Below are positions 25,155 to 33,543 of a stretch of DNA of 64,000 nucleotides, piece by piece; position 1 is the first letter of the stretch; each line of letters begins with the position of its first letter. Origin of the DNA: Paraherbaspirillum soli (GTDB lineage Bacteria; Pseudomonadota; Gammaproteobacteria; Burkholderiales; Burkholderiaceae_D); NCBI RefSeq assembly GCF_042654985.1, contig NZ_JBHSMT010000031.1:1-64000 (forward strand), read 5' to 3'. The notes beneath the pieces are model-generated. The model saw only the letters and a program-made list of their open reading frames with translations, had not been told where the DNA came from and did not search any database. A program made the translations under genes and the position numbers.

Positions 25155-26813
25155 TTACGATGCCAGCAGTTCGCGCGCGTGTTTGCGCGTGGTTGCGGTA
25201 ATCTCCAGGCCGCCGAGCATGCGCGCGATTTCTTCGACGCGGTTCTTGGCATCCAGCCCGTCGATCGCCGACACGGTCTTGTTATCCTGGCTTTGCTTGC
25301 TGACCTGGAAGTGCTGGTTGGCTTGGCTGGCGACCTGCGGCAGGTGGGTCACGCACAATACCTGGCGATCCTGGCCCAGCCGCTTCAACAGGCGTCCAAC
25401 CACTTCGGCCACGGCGCCGCCGATACCACTGTCGACTTCGTCGAAAATCAAAGTCGGGGTTGCTGTGGCGCTTGAAGTAATGACCGAAATCGCCAGCGCA
25501 ATCCGCGCCAGCTCGCCGCCGGAAGCAACCTTGGCCAGCGCGCGCGGCGCCACGCCGGCATGACCGGCAACCAGGAACTCAACCTGCTCGACGCCGTAAC
25601 TGGCAGGCTCGCAAGGATTCAGCGCCACCGCAAAGCGGCCCCCGTTCATGCTCAAATCCTGCATCGCGGCGGTCACCGCCGTGCCGAGTGCAGTAGCGGC
25701 TTTGGCCCGCGCTTTGGACAGTTTTTGCGCTAATGTCAGATAGGCCGATTTAAGTTTGTCTTCCTGCGCCCGCAGGGCGTCGAGATCGCTGGCATCGGCC
25801 AGTTGGCGCAGTTGCTGCGACAATGTTTCCAGTTCCTGCGGCAGCTCATCCGGCGCCAGACGGAACTTGCGCGCGGTCGAATGGATGGCTTCCAGCCGGC
25901 CTTCGACCTCATGCAGGCGTGCCGGGTCCAGCTCGACCCGGCTCAGATAATCGTTGAGCGCGTAGACCGCCTCTTGCAGCTGGATGCGCGCCGGTTCCAG
26001 CGCTTCCAGCACCGGCTTCAGGCTGCTATCGACAGCGACCAGTTTGCCGATCTTTTGATTCAGCGCCGACAATTGCGACAGCATCGGCTGCTCGGCTTCG
26101 GAAATCGCATTCAGCGCTTCCTGCGCGCCTTCGATCAGGCTGGCGGCATGCGACAGGCGACTGTGTTCGTTGCTGATTTCATCCCATTCGCCGGGTTTGA
26201 CCGCCAGCTTTTCCAGCTCGCGGACTTGCCAATCGAGCCGCTCGCGTTCCAGCAAGACATTCTTGGCATTGGTTTCAAATTCTTCGCGCTGCCGGGCCAG
26301 CGAGCGCCAGCTTTTGAACGCCGCGGCGACCGCCTGCAGATCGTCTTGCAAGCCCGCTTGCTCATCCAGCAGGACGCGCTGGGCATCGTTCTTCAGCAAG
26401 GACTGGTGCGCGTGCTGGCCATGTATATCGACCAGCATTTCGCCCAGTTCGCGCAATTGCGCCGCGGTCGCCGCAACACCGTTGATATAGGCTTTGGAAC
26501 GGCCGGCATTGTCGATCACGCGACGCAGCAGCACGCCGCCTTCTTCGCTCTCGAATTCGTTTTCGGCCAGCCACGTGCCGATACCGTTGGCGGCATCGTC
26601 CTGGATCGAGAACTCGGCCGTCACGTCGGCTTTGGCCGCGCCTTCGCGCACCACGCTGGCGTCGCTGCGACCGCCCAGCGCCAACGCCAGCGCGTCGATC
26701 AGGATGGACTTGCCGGCGCCGGTTTCTCCGGTGAATACGGTGAAGCCGGCGGCGAACTCAAGCTCGATGGCATCGACGATGACAAAATCGCGGATTGAAA
26801 GTGTGCGCAACAT
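25155..26813 (-). CDS. recN: DNA repair ATPase RecN
   Basis: 552 residues. SMC-like repair protein acting on double-strand breaks. N-terminal MLRTLSIRDFVIVD and Walker A FTGETGAGKSILIDAL; long coiled-coil arms through the middle (about 150-340); C-terminal signature ASGGELARIALAISV and Walker B PTLIFDEVDSGIGG. The ATG is chosen because proteins of the family start MLR(T/S)LxIRDF; a TTG seven codons earlier has no better ribosome binding site. No SOS box stood out upstream. Confidence 0.96.
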   Translation of the reverse strand: MLRTLSIRDFVIVDAIELEFAAGFTVFTGETGAGKSILIDALALALGGRSDASVVREGAAKADVTAEFSIQDDAANGIGTWLAENEFESEEGGVLLRRVIDNAGRSKAYINGVAATAAQLRELGEMLVDIHGQHAHQSLLKNDAQRVLLDEQAGLQDDLQAVAAAFKSWRSLARQREEFETNAKNVLLERERLDWQVRELEKLAVKPGEWDEISNEHSRLSHAASLIEGAQEALNAISEAEQPMLSQLSALNQKIGKLVAVDSSLKPVLEALEPARIQLQEAVYALNDYLSRVELDPARLHEVEGRLEAIHSTARKFRLAPDELPQELETLSQQLRQLADASDLDALRAQEDKLKSAYLTLAQKLSKARAKAATALGTAVTAAMQDLSMNGGRFAVALNPCEPASYGVEQVEFLVAGHAGVAPRALAKVASGGELARIALAISVITSSATATPTLIFDEVDSGIGGAVAEVVGRLLKRLGQDRQVLCVTHLPQVASQANQHFQVSKQSQDNKTVSAIDGLDAKNRVEEIARMLGGLEITATTRKHARELLAS

Positions 26814-26913
26814 GGGGGTCTGAGGTTGATTCAAAAGTGGTGAGGGAAACGAGAGATGCAGCGCAGATCATTACATCCGCGCAATCATGGCTATAGCTGC
26901 ATACATTGACAGC

Positions 26914-27798
26914 TCACTTCAACCGCCCTTCCGCCGACGGGTATTCGTTCCAGTGCAGTTTTTGCCGCAGCGTGTCGTAATAGCTCCAGCCGCCCGGGTG
27001 CAAAAAGGTGATGGTGTGCTCCGAACGGCGCACCAGGATGCGATCGCCATGCTGCAAACTGGCCAGCGATTGCATGTCGAAGTTGACGCTGATATCGCGG
27101 CCGTTGACGACTTCGATCACGATTTCACTGCTGTCCGGGATCACGATCGGCCGATTCGACAACGCATGCGGCGCGATCGGCACCAGCACGATGCCGCCCA
27201 GCGAAGGATGCAGCAACGGGCCGCCGGCGGATAAGGCATACGCGGTGGAGCCGGTCGGCGTCGCCACGATCAAGCCGTCCGAACGCTGGTTGTACATGAA
27301 GCGGCCGTCGACCTCGACCATCAGTTCGCACATGCCGGAAGTCGCACCGCGCGACACCACCACGTCGTTGAACGCCAGCGCACTGAAAATCTGTTGACCG
27401 TCGCGCACGACCGAGCCTTGCAACAGGCTGCGGCGCTCCGATTCGACATTGCCATCCAACATTTCGCCCAATACCGGCAACATCCGTTCCAGCGAAATAT
27501 CGGTAATAAATCCGAGCCGCCCCTGATTAATCCCGATCAACGGCACGTCATAGGGCGCCAGCTGGCGGGCGATACCGAGCATGGTGCCGTCGCCGCCGAC
27601 AATAATCGCGGCGTCGGCTTGCTCGCCGATCTGGGCCGGCGTCATCGCCGGAAACCCTTCCAGCGCGACGTTCTGGGCGGTCTCGGCTTCAAACACGACG
27701 TGATGCCCGCGCTCTTGCAAAAAGTCGACGATTTCAGTTAATGATTCGGAAATGCCGGCGGCAAAATACTTGCCAACGATGGCAATCGTTCTCGGCAT
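26914..27798 (-). CDS. nadK: NAD kinase
   Basis: 294 residues. Phosphorylates NAD+ to NADP+. Motifs: IVGGDGTMLGIAR (the GGDG nucleotide-binding loop), INQGRLGFITD, FNDVVVSRGATSGM, TPTGSTAYALSAGGP and APHALSNRPIVI. Start set at MPRTIAIVGKYF, which matches the family; the 15-residue upstream extension (MWPIKLPSQ...) is not conserved in style. It precedes recN on the same strand, a common neighbour pair. Confidence 0.96.
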   Translation of the reverse strand: MPRTIAIVGKYFAAGISESLTEIVDFLQERGHHVVFEAETAQNVALEGFPAMTPAQIGEQADAAIIVGGDGTMLGIARQLAPYDVPLIGINQGRLGFITDISLERMLPVLGEMLDGNVESERRSLLQGSVVRDGQQIFSALAFNDVVVSRGATSGMCELMVEVDGRFMYNQRSDGLIVATPTGSTAYALSAGGPLLHPSLGGIVLVPIAPHALSNRPIVIPDSSEIVIEVVNGRDISVNFDMQSLASLQHGDRILVRRSEHTITFLHPGGWSYYDTLRQKLHWNEYPSAEGRLK

Positions 27799-27888
27799 AA
27801 GCTTAGGCGGAACCGCCTGGGAAGGTAATTTTATGGGCCACATGCTGGCGATTAGACCATAATTTAGGCTTGCATTGAAGGATACCCG

Positions 27889-28662
27889 ATGACCCTGACA
27901 GATATTTCAGCCCTTGGTCCAGCCGATCGGCCGGACGCTCAAGCGACGATCAAAGCCGTCTTGTTCGACCTCGACGATACGCTGTGGCCGATCGTGCCGG
28001 TGATTCAGCGTGCCGAGCAATTGCTGTATGACTGGCTGCAACAGCATGCGCCGGCAGTGCCCCGGCAATTCACGATTGAAGACTTGCGTCAGCAGCGCCT
28101 GGAATTAAGCGCAAGCAATCCCGTATTCAAATTTGATTTATGGAAGCTGCGCCACGCCGCCTTGTGCGAGGCTTTCAGCAGCGTTGGCGAAGATGTCGGC
28201 AAAGTCGACGCGGCGATGGAGATATTCTCCGAGGCGCGTCACGCGGTCACGCCGTTCGAGGATGTGCAGCCGGTGCTGACGCGGCTGCGCCAGCGCGTTT
28301 TGCTCGGCTCGGTGTCGAACGGCTTTGCCGATCTCGACAAAATCGGGCTGGCGCAGCATTTTCACGCGTCGATTGCAGCCCATAGCTTCGGCTGCGGCAA
28401 ACCGGACCCGGCGATATTTCATGCCGCCTGCGCAGCCCTCAATGTCACGCCGGAACAAGCCGTCTTTGTCGGCGACGACCCGCTGCTGGACGTGGTCGGC
28501 GCTCAGCAAGCCGGCCTGCGGGCAGTCTGGATCAATCGCTTCGAACGTGTTCTGCCAGCCGGCATTAACGCCCACGCGACCTGCACCACCTTGCATGAGT
28601 TGGAAACATGGCTGGGACAAACCGCAAATCTGGGAATAAGCGACATCAAAAACAGTGTATAA
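27889..28662 (+). CDS. HAD-IA family hydrolase
   Basis: 257 residues. HAD motif I VLFDLDDTLWPIVP (nucleophile Asp), motif II LGSVSNGFADLDKIG, motif III lysine in FGCGKPDP, motif IV VFVGDDPLLDVVGAQQAG. A helical cap lies between I and II, as in haloacid dehalogenase/phosphoglycolate phosphatase relatives. Substrate not predictable. It lies between nadK (divergent) and hrcA (same strand, 52 bases). Confidence 0.88.
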   Translation: MTLTDISALGPADRPDAQATIKAVLFDLDDTLWPIVPVIQRAEQLLYDWLQQHAPAVPRQFTIEDLRQQRLELSASNPVFKFDLWKLRHAALCEAFSSVGEDVGKVDAAMEIFSEARHAVTPFEDVQPVLTRLRQRVLLGSVSNGFADLDKIGLAQHFHASIAAHSFGCGKPDPAIFHAACAALNVTPEQAVFVGDDPLLDVVGAQQAGLRAVWINRFERVLPAGINAHATCTTLHELETWLGQTANLGISDIKNSV

Positions 28663-28714
28663 GTGCATGCATAAGGTGCTGGCAAGCCAACCCTGTGCTC
28701 GCTAAAATACTCAT

Positions 28715-29737
28715 ATGCAACTCGATAATCGCGCTCAAACTCTACTCAAAGCCCTGGTCGAACGGTACATCGCCGACGGTCAGCCGGTCGGCTCGCGCGC
28801 GCTGTCAAAGATTTCCGGACTGGAATTATCGCCGGCAACCATACGCAACATCATGGCCGACCTGGAGGAAATGGGCTTCGTCGCCAGCCCCCACACCTCG
28901 GCCGGACGGGTGCCGACGCCGCGCGGCTACCGCATGTTTGTGGATACCTTGCTAACGGTCGAGCATATCGACGAAACCGCGCTCGAATCCAAAATGCAGG
29001 CGCGCCTGCAACCCAATTCACCGCAAAAAATCATTGCCAACGCCGCCCAGGTGCTGTCGTCGCTGTCGCACTTTGCCGGCGTGGTGCTGACGCCCCGGCG
29101 CGAATCGATCTTCCAGCAAATCGAATTCCTGCGGCTTTCGGAAAAACGCATTTTGCTGGTCATCGTCAGTCCCAATGGCGACGTGCAGAACCGCTTGCTG
29201 CTCACCGATGTCGATTACACCCCATCGAAGCTGGTGCAAGCCGCCAATTACATCAACCAGCATTACGGCGGGCTGAGCCTGGACGATGTCCGCCTGCGCT
29301 TGCAAAGCGAGTTGCGCAAATTACGCGATGACATGACGTGGCTGATGCAGGCGGCGGTCGAAGCCGGCAGCGATGCGATGACCGACAATAGCGACGAGGT
29401 CGTGATTTCCGGCGAGCGCAACCTGCTCAGCGTCACCGACCTGTCGTCCAACATGGATTCGCTGCGCAAGCTGTTCGACATGTTCGAACACAAGACCAGC
29501 CTGATGCAATTACTCGACATCTCGGGCAAAGCAACCGGAGTACAGATTTTTATCGGCGGCGAGTCGCAACTGGTGCCGATGGATGAGATGAGCGTGGTCA
29601 CCGCGCCGTATGAGGTCAACGGCAAGATCGTTGGCACGCTTGGAGTAATCGGCCCGACGCGGATGGCTTACGAGCGAGTGATACCGATTGTGGATATCAC
29701 TGCGAAGTTGCTTTCGAATGCATTAAGTCAAAACTGA
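28715..29737 (+). CDS. hrcA: Heat-inducible transcription repressor HrcA
   Basis: 340 residues. N-terminal winged helix (ALVERYIADGQPVGSRALSK, then LSPATIRNIMADLEEMGF and PHTSAGRVPTPRGYR) and the regulatory GAF-like domain with NSGVIGPTRM-type end (LGVIGPTRMAYERVIPIVD). HrcA represses groESL and often dnaK through CIRCE operators and is reactivated by GroEL. No CIRCE site is visible by hrcA or by the grpE group here, so its main target is presumably groESL elsewhere. No clear ribosome binding site. Confidence 0.95.
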   Translation: MQLDNRAQTLLKALVERYIADGQPVGSRALSKISGLELSPATIRNIMADLEEMGFVASPHTSAGRVPTPRGYRMFVDTLLTVEHIDETALESKMQARLQPNSPQKIIANAAQVLSSLSHFAGVVLTPRRESIFQQIEFLRLSEKRILLVIVSPNGDVQNRLLLTDVDYTPSKLVQAANYINQHYGGLSLDDVRLRLQSELRKLRDDMTWLMQAAVEAGSDAMTDNSDEVVISGERNLLSVTDLSSNMDSLRKLFDMFEHKTSLMQLLDISGKATGVQIFIGGESQLVPMDEMSVVTAPYEVNGKIVGTLGVIGPTRMAYERVIPIVDITAKLLSNALSQN

Positions 29738-29749
29738 CTAACTATTTGC

Positions 29750-29799
29750 GGGACAGAGTTTAAGAGCCACCACAGCGTGGCGAATTACTCTGCCCCCAA
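29750..29799. repeat. REP-like hairpin, GGGACAGAGT type, copy 2
   Basis: Arms GGGACAGAGTTTAAG and GGCGAATTACTCTGCCCC with an inner GCCACC/GGTGGC-like stem. It lies between convergent hrcA and fur and is reversed relative to the copies at 31838 and 32658. Confidence 0.75.
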
Positions 29800-29824
29800 C
29801 TAATCAGATAAAACTGATTAAATA

Positions 29825-30253
29825 TCACCCGCCCTTTTTCTTACGACACTCCCGGCAGTGACCATAGAGCGCCAGTGCATGATCGGCAATCTCAAAATCG
29901 TGCTCTTTAGCAACATCCTTCTGGCGTCTTTCAATTTCCTCGTCGAAAAACTCCTCGACCAGACCGCAATCCAGACACACCAGATGATCGTGGTGCGAGC
30001 CCTCATTTAATTCAAACACGGCCTTGCCGGTTTCAAAATGATTGCGCTGCAATAACCCTGCTTGTTCGAATTGCGTCAACACGCGATAAACGGTAGCCAG
30101 ACCGACATCGAGATTATCGTTCAGCAGAATTTTATAAACATCTTCAGCGCTCAGGTGACGCACGTCGCTGTTCTGGAAAATTTCCAGGATTTTCAGTCGC
30201 GGCAAGGTCGCCTTGAGACCGCTGGCTTTGAGTTCGGATGGATTGTTCGGCAT
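29825..30253 (-). CDS. fur: Ferric uptake regulator Fur
   Basis: 142 residues. Winged-helix DNA-binding half (LKATLPRLKILEIFQ, TVYRVLTQFEQAGLL) and a metal-binding dimerisation half with SHHDHLVCLDCGLVEEF and the C-terminal pair GHCRECRKKKGG. With Fe2+ it represses iron uptake genes; three candidate boxes are in this window at 46.2, 46.3 and 48.9 kb. It is divergent from bamE (omlA), a conserved arrangement. Confidence 0.97.
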   Translation of the reverse strand: MPNNPSELKASGLKATLPRLKILEIFQNSDVRHLSAEDVYKILLNDNLDVGLATVYRVLTQFEQAGLLQRNHFETGKAVFELNEGSHHDHLVCLDCGLVEEFFDEEIERRQKDVAKEHDFEIADHALALYGHCRECRKKKGG

Positions 30254-30327
30254 GTTTTGGTCAAAAATGGATTATCTGCTTTATCATATAGCGTTTTAGC
30301 ACAGTTGCTCAATCAATTGAGATCCTT

Positions 30328-30900
30328 ATGCGAATGTTGCTCTCCCGTCCTGCCCGTACCTCTGCTTTGACACTTGCCGCTATTTTTCTGGCCGGTTGTG
30401 CGTCAAAAAACCCATTGATTGACGAAGCGCCCGCAACTGCCAACGCGACCGCCGCGACTGCCGCACCGGCATCTGCAAGCGCCTCCAGCGGTGTTCAAAC
30501 CGTCAAGCAGCAACGCTTTCTTGGCATTTTTTCGCCCTATCGCATCGATATTCAGCAAGGAAATTTCGTTTCGAAGGAAATGCTGGCCCAGGTTAAAGAA
30601 GGCATGACCCGCGATCAGGTGCGCTTCGCCCTTGGCTCGCCGCTGGTCACAGATCTATTCCACGAAGATCGCTGGGATTATGTATTCCGCCTGCAAAAAG
30701 GCAATGGCGAAATAACCACCAGCCGCGTCAGCACCTTCTTCAAGGACAATGTCCTGGTGCGCATCGAAGGCGGCGACCTGCCGACTGAAAGCGAGTATCT
30801 GTCGAGAATTTCAGGCGGTGCGGCGGAAGCCAAAAAGGAAGTCAAGAATGTCGAGACGACGCCAACTGCCCCTACCCCATCTGCTCCCACCGGATTCTAA
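30328..30900 (+). CDS. bamE: Outer membrane assembly lipoprotein BamE (OmlA)
   Basis: 190 residues. Lipoprotein signal with lipobox LAGC at about residue 24, an Ala/Thr-rich linker, then the SmpA/OmlA domain: YRIDIQQGNFVSKEMLAQV, MTRDQVRFALGSPLVTD and WDYVFRLQKG. It is a subunit of the BAM complex that inserts beta-barrel proteins. Longer than the E. coli protein (113) because of the linker and an Ala/Pro/Thr tail. Followed by dapB after 33 bases. Confidence 0.94.
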   Translation: MRMLLSRPARTSALTLAAIFLAGCASKNPLIDEAPATANATAATAAPASASASSGVQTVKQQRFLGIFSPYRIDIQQGNFVSKEMLAQVKEGMTRDQVRFALGSPLVTDLFHEDRWDYVFRLQKGNGEITTSRVSTFFKDNVLVRIEGGDLPTESEYLSRISGGAAEAKKEVKNVETTPTAPTPSAPTGF

Positions 30901-30933
30901 TAGGCCAACTGTTCAGATCGTCGAATTAAAAAA

Positions 30934-31740
30934 ATGAATCAAATGAAAATTGCCGTTGCAGGCGCCTCAGGACGTATGGGACGCATGCTGGTCGAAGCCA
31001 TTCAAAACGCCGATGACGCCATCCTGGCAGGCGCTTTGGGCGTACCTGGCGCGCCCGAGTTAGGTACCGATGCAGCCGCCTTCCTGGGCAAACCCGCCGG
31101 CGTTGCTATCGAATCGGATCTTGCCAAGGGCTTGGCCAGTGCTGCTTACCTGATTGATTTCACGCGTCCGGAAGGCACGCTGAAGCATCTTGAATATTGC
31201 GCCGCCCACGGCATCAAGATGATTATCGGCACCACCGGTTTTGATGAAGCCGGCAAAGCGGCGATTGCTGCGGCGGCAGAAAAGATAGCCATCGTTTTTG
31301 CCCCCAACATGAGCGTCGGCGTCAACGTCACGATGAAATTGCTGGAACTGGCAGCCAAGAGTTTTTCGCATGGCTACGACATCGAAGTCATAGAAGCCCA
31401 CCACCGCCACAAAGTCGACGCGCCATCCGGCACCGCGCTGATGATGGGTGAAGTCATCGCCGATGCGCTTGGCCGCAAACTGGACGACGTCGCTGTCTAC
31501 GCCCGCGAAGGCGTTACCGGCGAGCGCGATCCTTCGTCGATCGGTTTTGCCACCATCCGCGGCGGCGATATCGTCGGCGATCACACTGTGCTATTTGCCG
31601 GCATCGGCGAACGGATCGAGATCACGCACAAATCATCCAGCCGCATCACATATGCGCATGGCAGCCTGCGCGCCGCGCGCTTCCTGAGCGACAAGACCAG
31701 CGGCTTGTATGACATGCAGGATGTGTTAGGCCTGCGCTAA
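30934..31740 (+). CDS. dapB: 4-hydroxy-tetrahydrodipicolinate reductase
   Basis: 268 residues. NAD(P)H-dependent step of lysine and diaminopimelate synthesis. Nucleotide-binding AVAGASGRMGRML, IGTTGFDE, FAPNMSVGVN, substrate-binding EAHHRHKVDAPSGTAL and the GERDPSSIGFATIRGGD loop. A second ATG three codons in is possible; no strong ribosome binding site is seen. After the stop, a GCTCCCGG/CCGGGAGC stem (31770-31801) lacks a U-tract. Confidence 0.96.
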   Translation: MNQMKIAVAGASGRMGRMLVEAIQNADDAILAGALGVPGAPELGTDAAAFLGKPAGVAIESDLAKGLASAAYLIDFTRPEGTLKHLEYCAAHGIKMIIGTTGFDEAGKAAIAAAAEKIAIVFAPNMSVGVNVTMKLLELAAKSFSHGYDIEVIEAHHRHKVDAPSGTALMMGEVIADALGRKLDDVAVYAREGVTGERDPSSIGFATIRGGDIVGDHTVLFAGIGERIEITHKSSSRITYAHGSLRAARFLSDKTSGLYDMQDVLGLR

Positions 31741-31837
31741 ATCTGCACCAGCGCATGCGCACGAATGAGCTCCCGGCATCCTGCCTTGAATACCGGGAGC
31801 GCTTCCTGAAACTGCTCTCGCTTACGTGTGCAATACA

Positions 31838-31890
31838 GTTGAGGACAGAGTAATTCGCCTTCGGTGGTCCTTAAACTTTGTCCCGCAATT
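31838..31890. repeat. REP-like hairpin, GGGACAGAGT type, copy 3
   Basis: Arms GGACAGAGTAATTCGCC and TTAAACTTTGTCC, closed by an inner CC-TTCGGTGG-like loop. It lies 58 bases before exbB, inside what would be its leader if the promoter is upstream. Confidence 0.75.
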
Positions 31891-31948
31891 GATTACATAA
31901 CGCTGTAAAGCCGCTTGTTTGGCGCTTTCACTTTTTTGGATCCATGAC

Positions 31949-32641
31949 ATGAATCAAACCTTCGGACTTGCTCAATACTGGTCACAAAGCGACGCCATTT
32001 CGCATTCGGTTGCTTACGTGTTGCTGTTGATGTCGGTGGTCAGCTGGTTTTACATCCTGTCGAAAGCCTGGAGTTCGTGGCGCATCCGCAAGAGTTCCGC
32101 GGCGCTGGATGGTTTCTGGCAAGCGCCGACGCTAGCCGATGCGATCGCGGCAATCAAGTCGAGCGATACCGAAAACGTCTACACCCCGCTGGCGGCGCAA
32201 GCAGCCGATGCGGCTGCCATCAAGCCACCGGCAGCAGGAACGCCGGCGGCATCGCTGAACGCCGCGACCGATCCCGGTGAATTAATTACCCGCACTTTGC
32301 GGCGCGAAATCAATCGCGTGTCGTCGCGGCTGGAAAGCGGCTTGACCTTGCTGGCGTCGGTCGGCTCGACCGCGCCGTTCGTTGGCTTGTTCGGCACGGT
32401 ATGGGGTATTTATCATGCGCTGATGGCAGTTTCCTCTACCGGCACGGTACAAATCGACAAGGTCGCCGGACCGGTCGGCGAGGCCCTGATCATGACCGCG
32501 CTCGGCTTGGTAGTAGCGATCCCGGCAGTGCTGGCCTATAACGCATTTACGCGCGTCAATCGCATTACGCTGGCCGAACTCGATGCGTTTGCGCACGACA
32601 TACATGCATACCTGACTACCGGCAGCCGGGTCGGCAATTAG
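31949..32641 (+). CDS. exbB: ExbB / MotA-TolQ-ExbB proton channel protein
   Basis: 230 residues with three transmembrane segments: one near the N-terminus (HSVAYVLLLMSVVSWFYIL) and two in the conserved C-terminal MotA/TolQ/ExbB domain (LTLLASVGSTAPFVGLFGTVWGIYHAL and the ALIMTALGLVVAIPAVLAY stretch). With ExbD it carries proton-motive energy to TonB. Start taken at MNQTFGLAQYW; a TTG ten codons upstream is unlikely. ExbD follows after 105 bases that contain a REP-like hairpin. TonB itself is at 47.3 kb. Confidence 0.93.
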   Translation: MNQTFGLAQYWSQSDAISHSVAYVLLLMSVVSWFYILSKAWSSWRIRKSSAALDGFWQAPTLADAIAAIKSSDTENVYTPLAAQAADAAAIKPPAAGTPAASLNAATDPGELITRTLRREINRVSSRLESGLTLLASVGSTAPFVGLFGTVWGIYHALMAVSSTGTVQIDKVAGPVGEALIMTALGLVVAIPAVLAYNAFTRVNRITLAELDAFAHDIHAYLTTGSRVGN

Positions 32642-32657
32642 TCGCTTTACCAGTCAG

Positions 32658-32719
32658 TTGGGGACAGAGTAATTCGCCGCAGGATAAACCTTGGCGACTC
32701 TTAAACTCTGTCCCGCAAA
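32658..32719. repeat. REP-like hairpin, GGGACAGAGT type, copy 4, between exbB and exbD
   Basis: Arms GGGACAGAGTAATTCGCC and TTAAACTCTGTCCC, inner stem CGCC/GGCG. It occupies most of the gap between two genes that should be co-transcribed, so it may set the ratio of their products. Confidence 0.78.
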
Positions 32720-32746
32720 TAGTTAACAATCAATTCGGGAGCCAAC

Positions 32747-33178
32747 ATGGCATTCGGCGGATTTAACGACAATCAGAATCAAGCGCCAATGGCGGATATC
32801 AATATCACGCCTATGGTTGACGTCATGCTGGTGCTGCTGGTGATTTTCATCATCACCGCGCCGCTCTTCACACACGCGATCAAGGTCGACTTGCCGACTG
32901 CACAGGCGGCGCCGGCACCGGAAAAGCCGGAGACTATCGCGCTGTCGATCAATAGCGACGGGAAAATGTTCTGGAACAACGACCCAGTCCAGGAAAATGA
33001 ACTGGAAACGCGGCTAGTCGCTGCCGCCCAACGTCAACCGCAACCGGAATTGCAATTGCGGGCGGACAAAGATACCCGCTATCAGGTACTGGCGCAGGTC
33101 ATGTCGCTGGCTCAGGGCAACGGCCTGACCAAAATCGGCTTTGTGACCGTACCCGGGGCAAGCGCCGCTGCCAAATAA
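32747..33178 (+). CDS. exbD: ExbD / TolR-family biopolymer transport protein
   Basis: 143 residues. A single N-terminal membrane anchor (VDVMLVLLVIFIITAPLF) with the essential Asp in NITPMVDVMLVLL, then a periplasmic domain. It partners ExbB in the proton-driven motor for TonB. AUG follows a GGGAG ribosome binding site (TTCGGGAGCCAACATG). Confidence 0.94.
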   Translation: MAFGGFNDNQNQAPMADINITPMVDVMLVLLVIFIITAPLFTHAIKVDLPTAQAAPAPEKPETIALSINSDGKMFWNNDPVQENELETRLVAAAQRQPQPELQLRADKDTRYQVLAQVMSLAQGNGLTKIGFVTVPGASAAAK

Positions 33179-33543
33179 TCCGGCTTTGCTTGCGTCACGC
33201 ATTGCTTTATGGCGCTTCACCTCACTACCAAACGCTGACACGCAATAAATTCCGCATAACAACGTCGATGCTTCCGGCATCGGCGATCTTACAGCTGCCT
33301 ACTTATATGTCGATCTGACATGTAAACCTTCTGCTTTACCGTCCCCTCCCCACCTATCTGCCCTAGATTTACTCGCGCCAGTGAGCCCGGAGGACAAATC
33401 TAAATGTATCTTGATGTATCAATCAGTAACTTTATATGTTAATTTACGTATCTATGCGTCAACTCCCTGGGTGAAACACTAACAATCCGCGGCTATTTCT
33501 AACAATACCGCCATCCCCTTCGCCTCATTTCTCGCTTCGGCAC
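33179..33543. other. Gene-free stretch after exbD
   Basis: 365 bases without a supportable gene, noticeably richer in A/T than the flanks. I see no strong terminator or repeat. It must hold the promoter of the downstream fusion gene. Confidence 0.5.
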
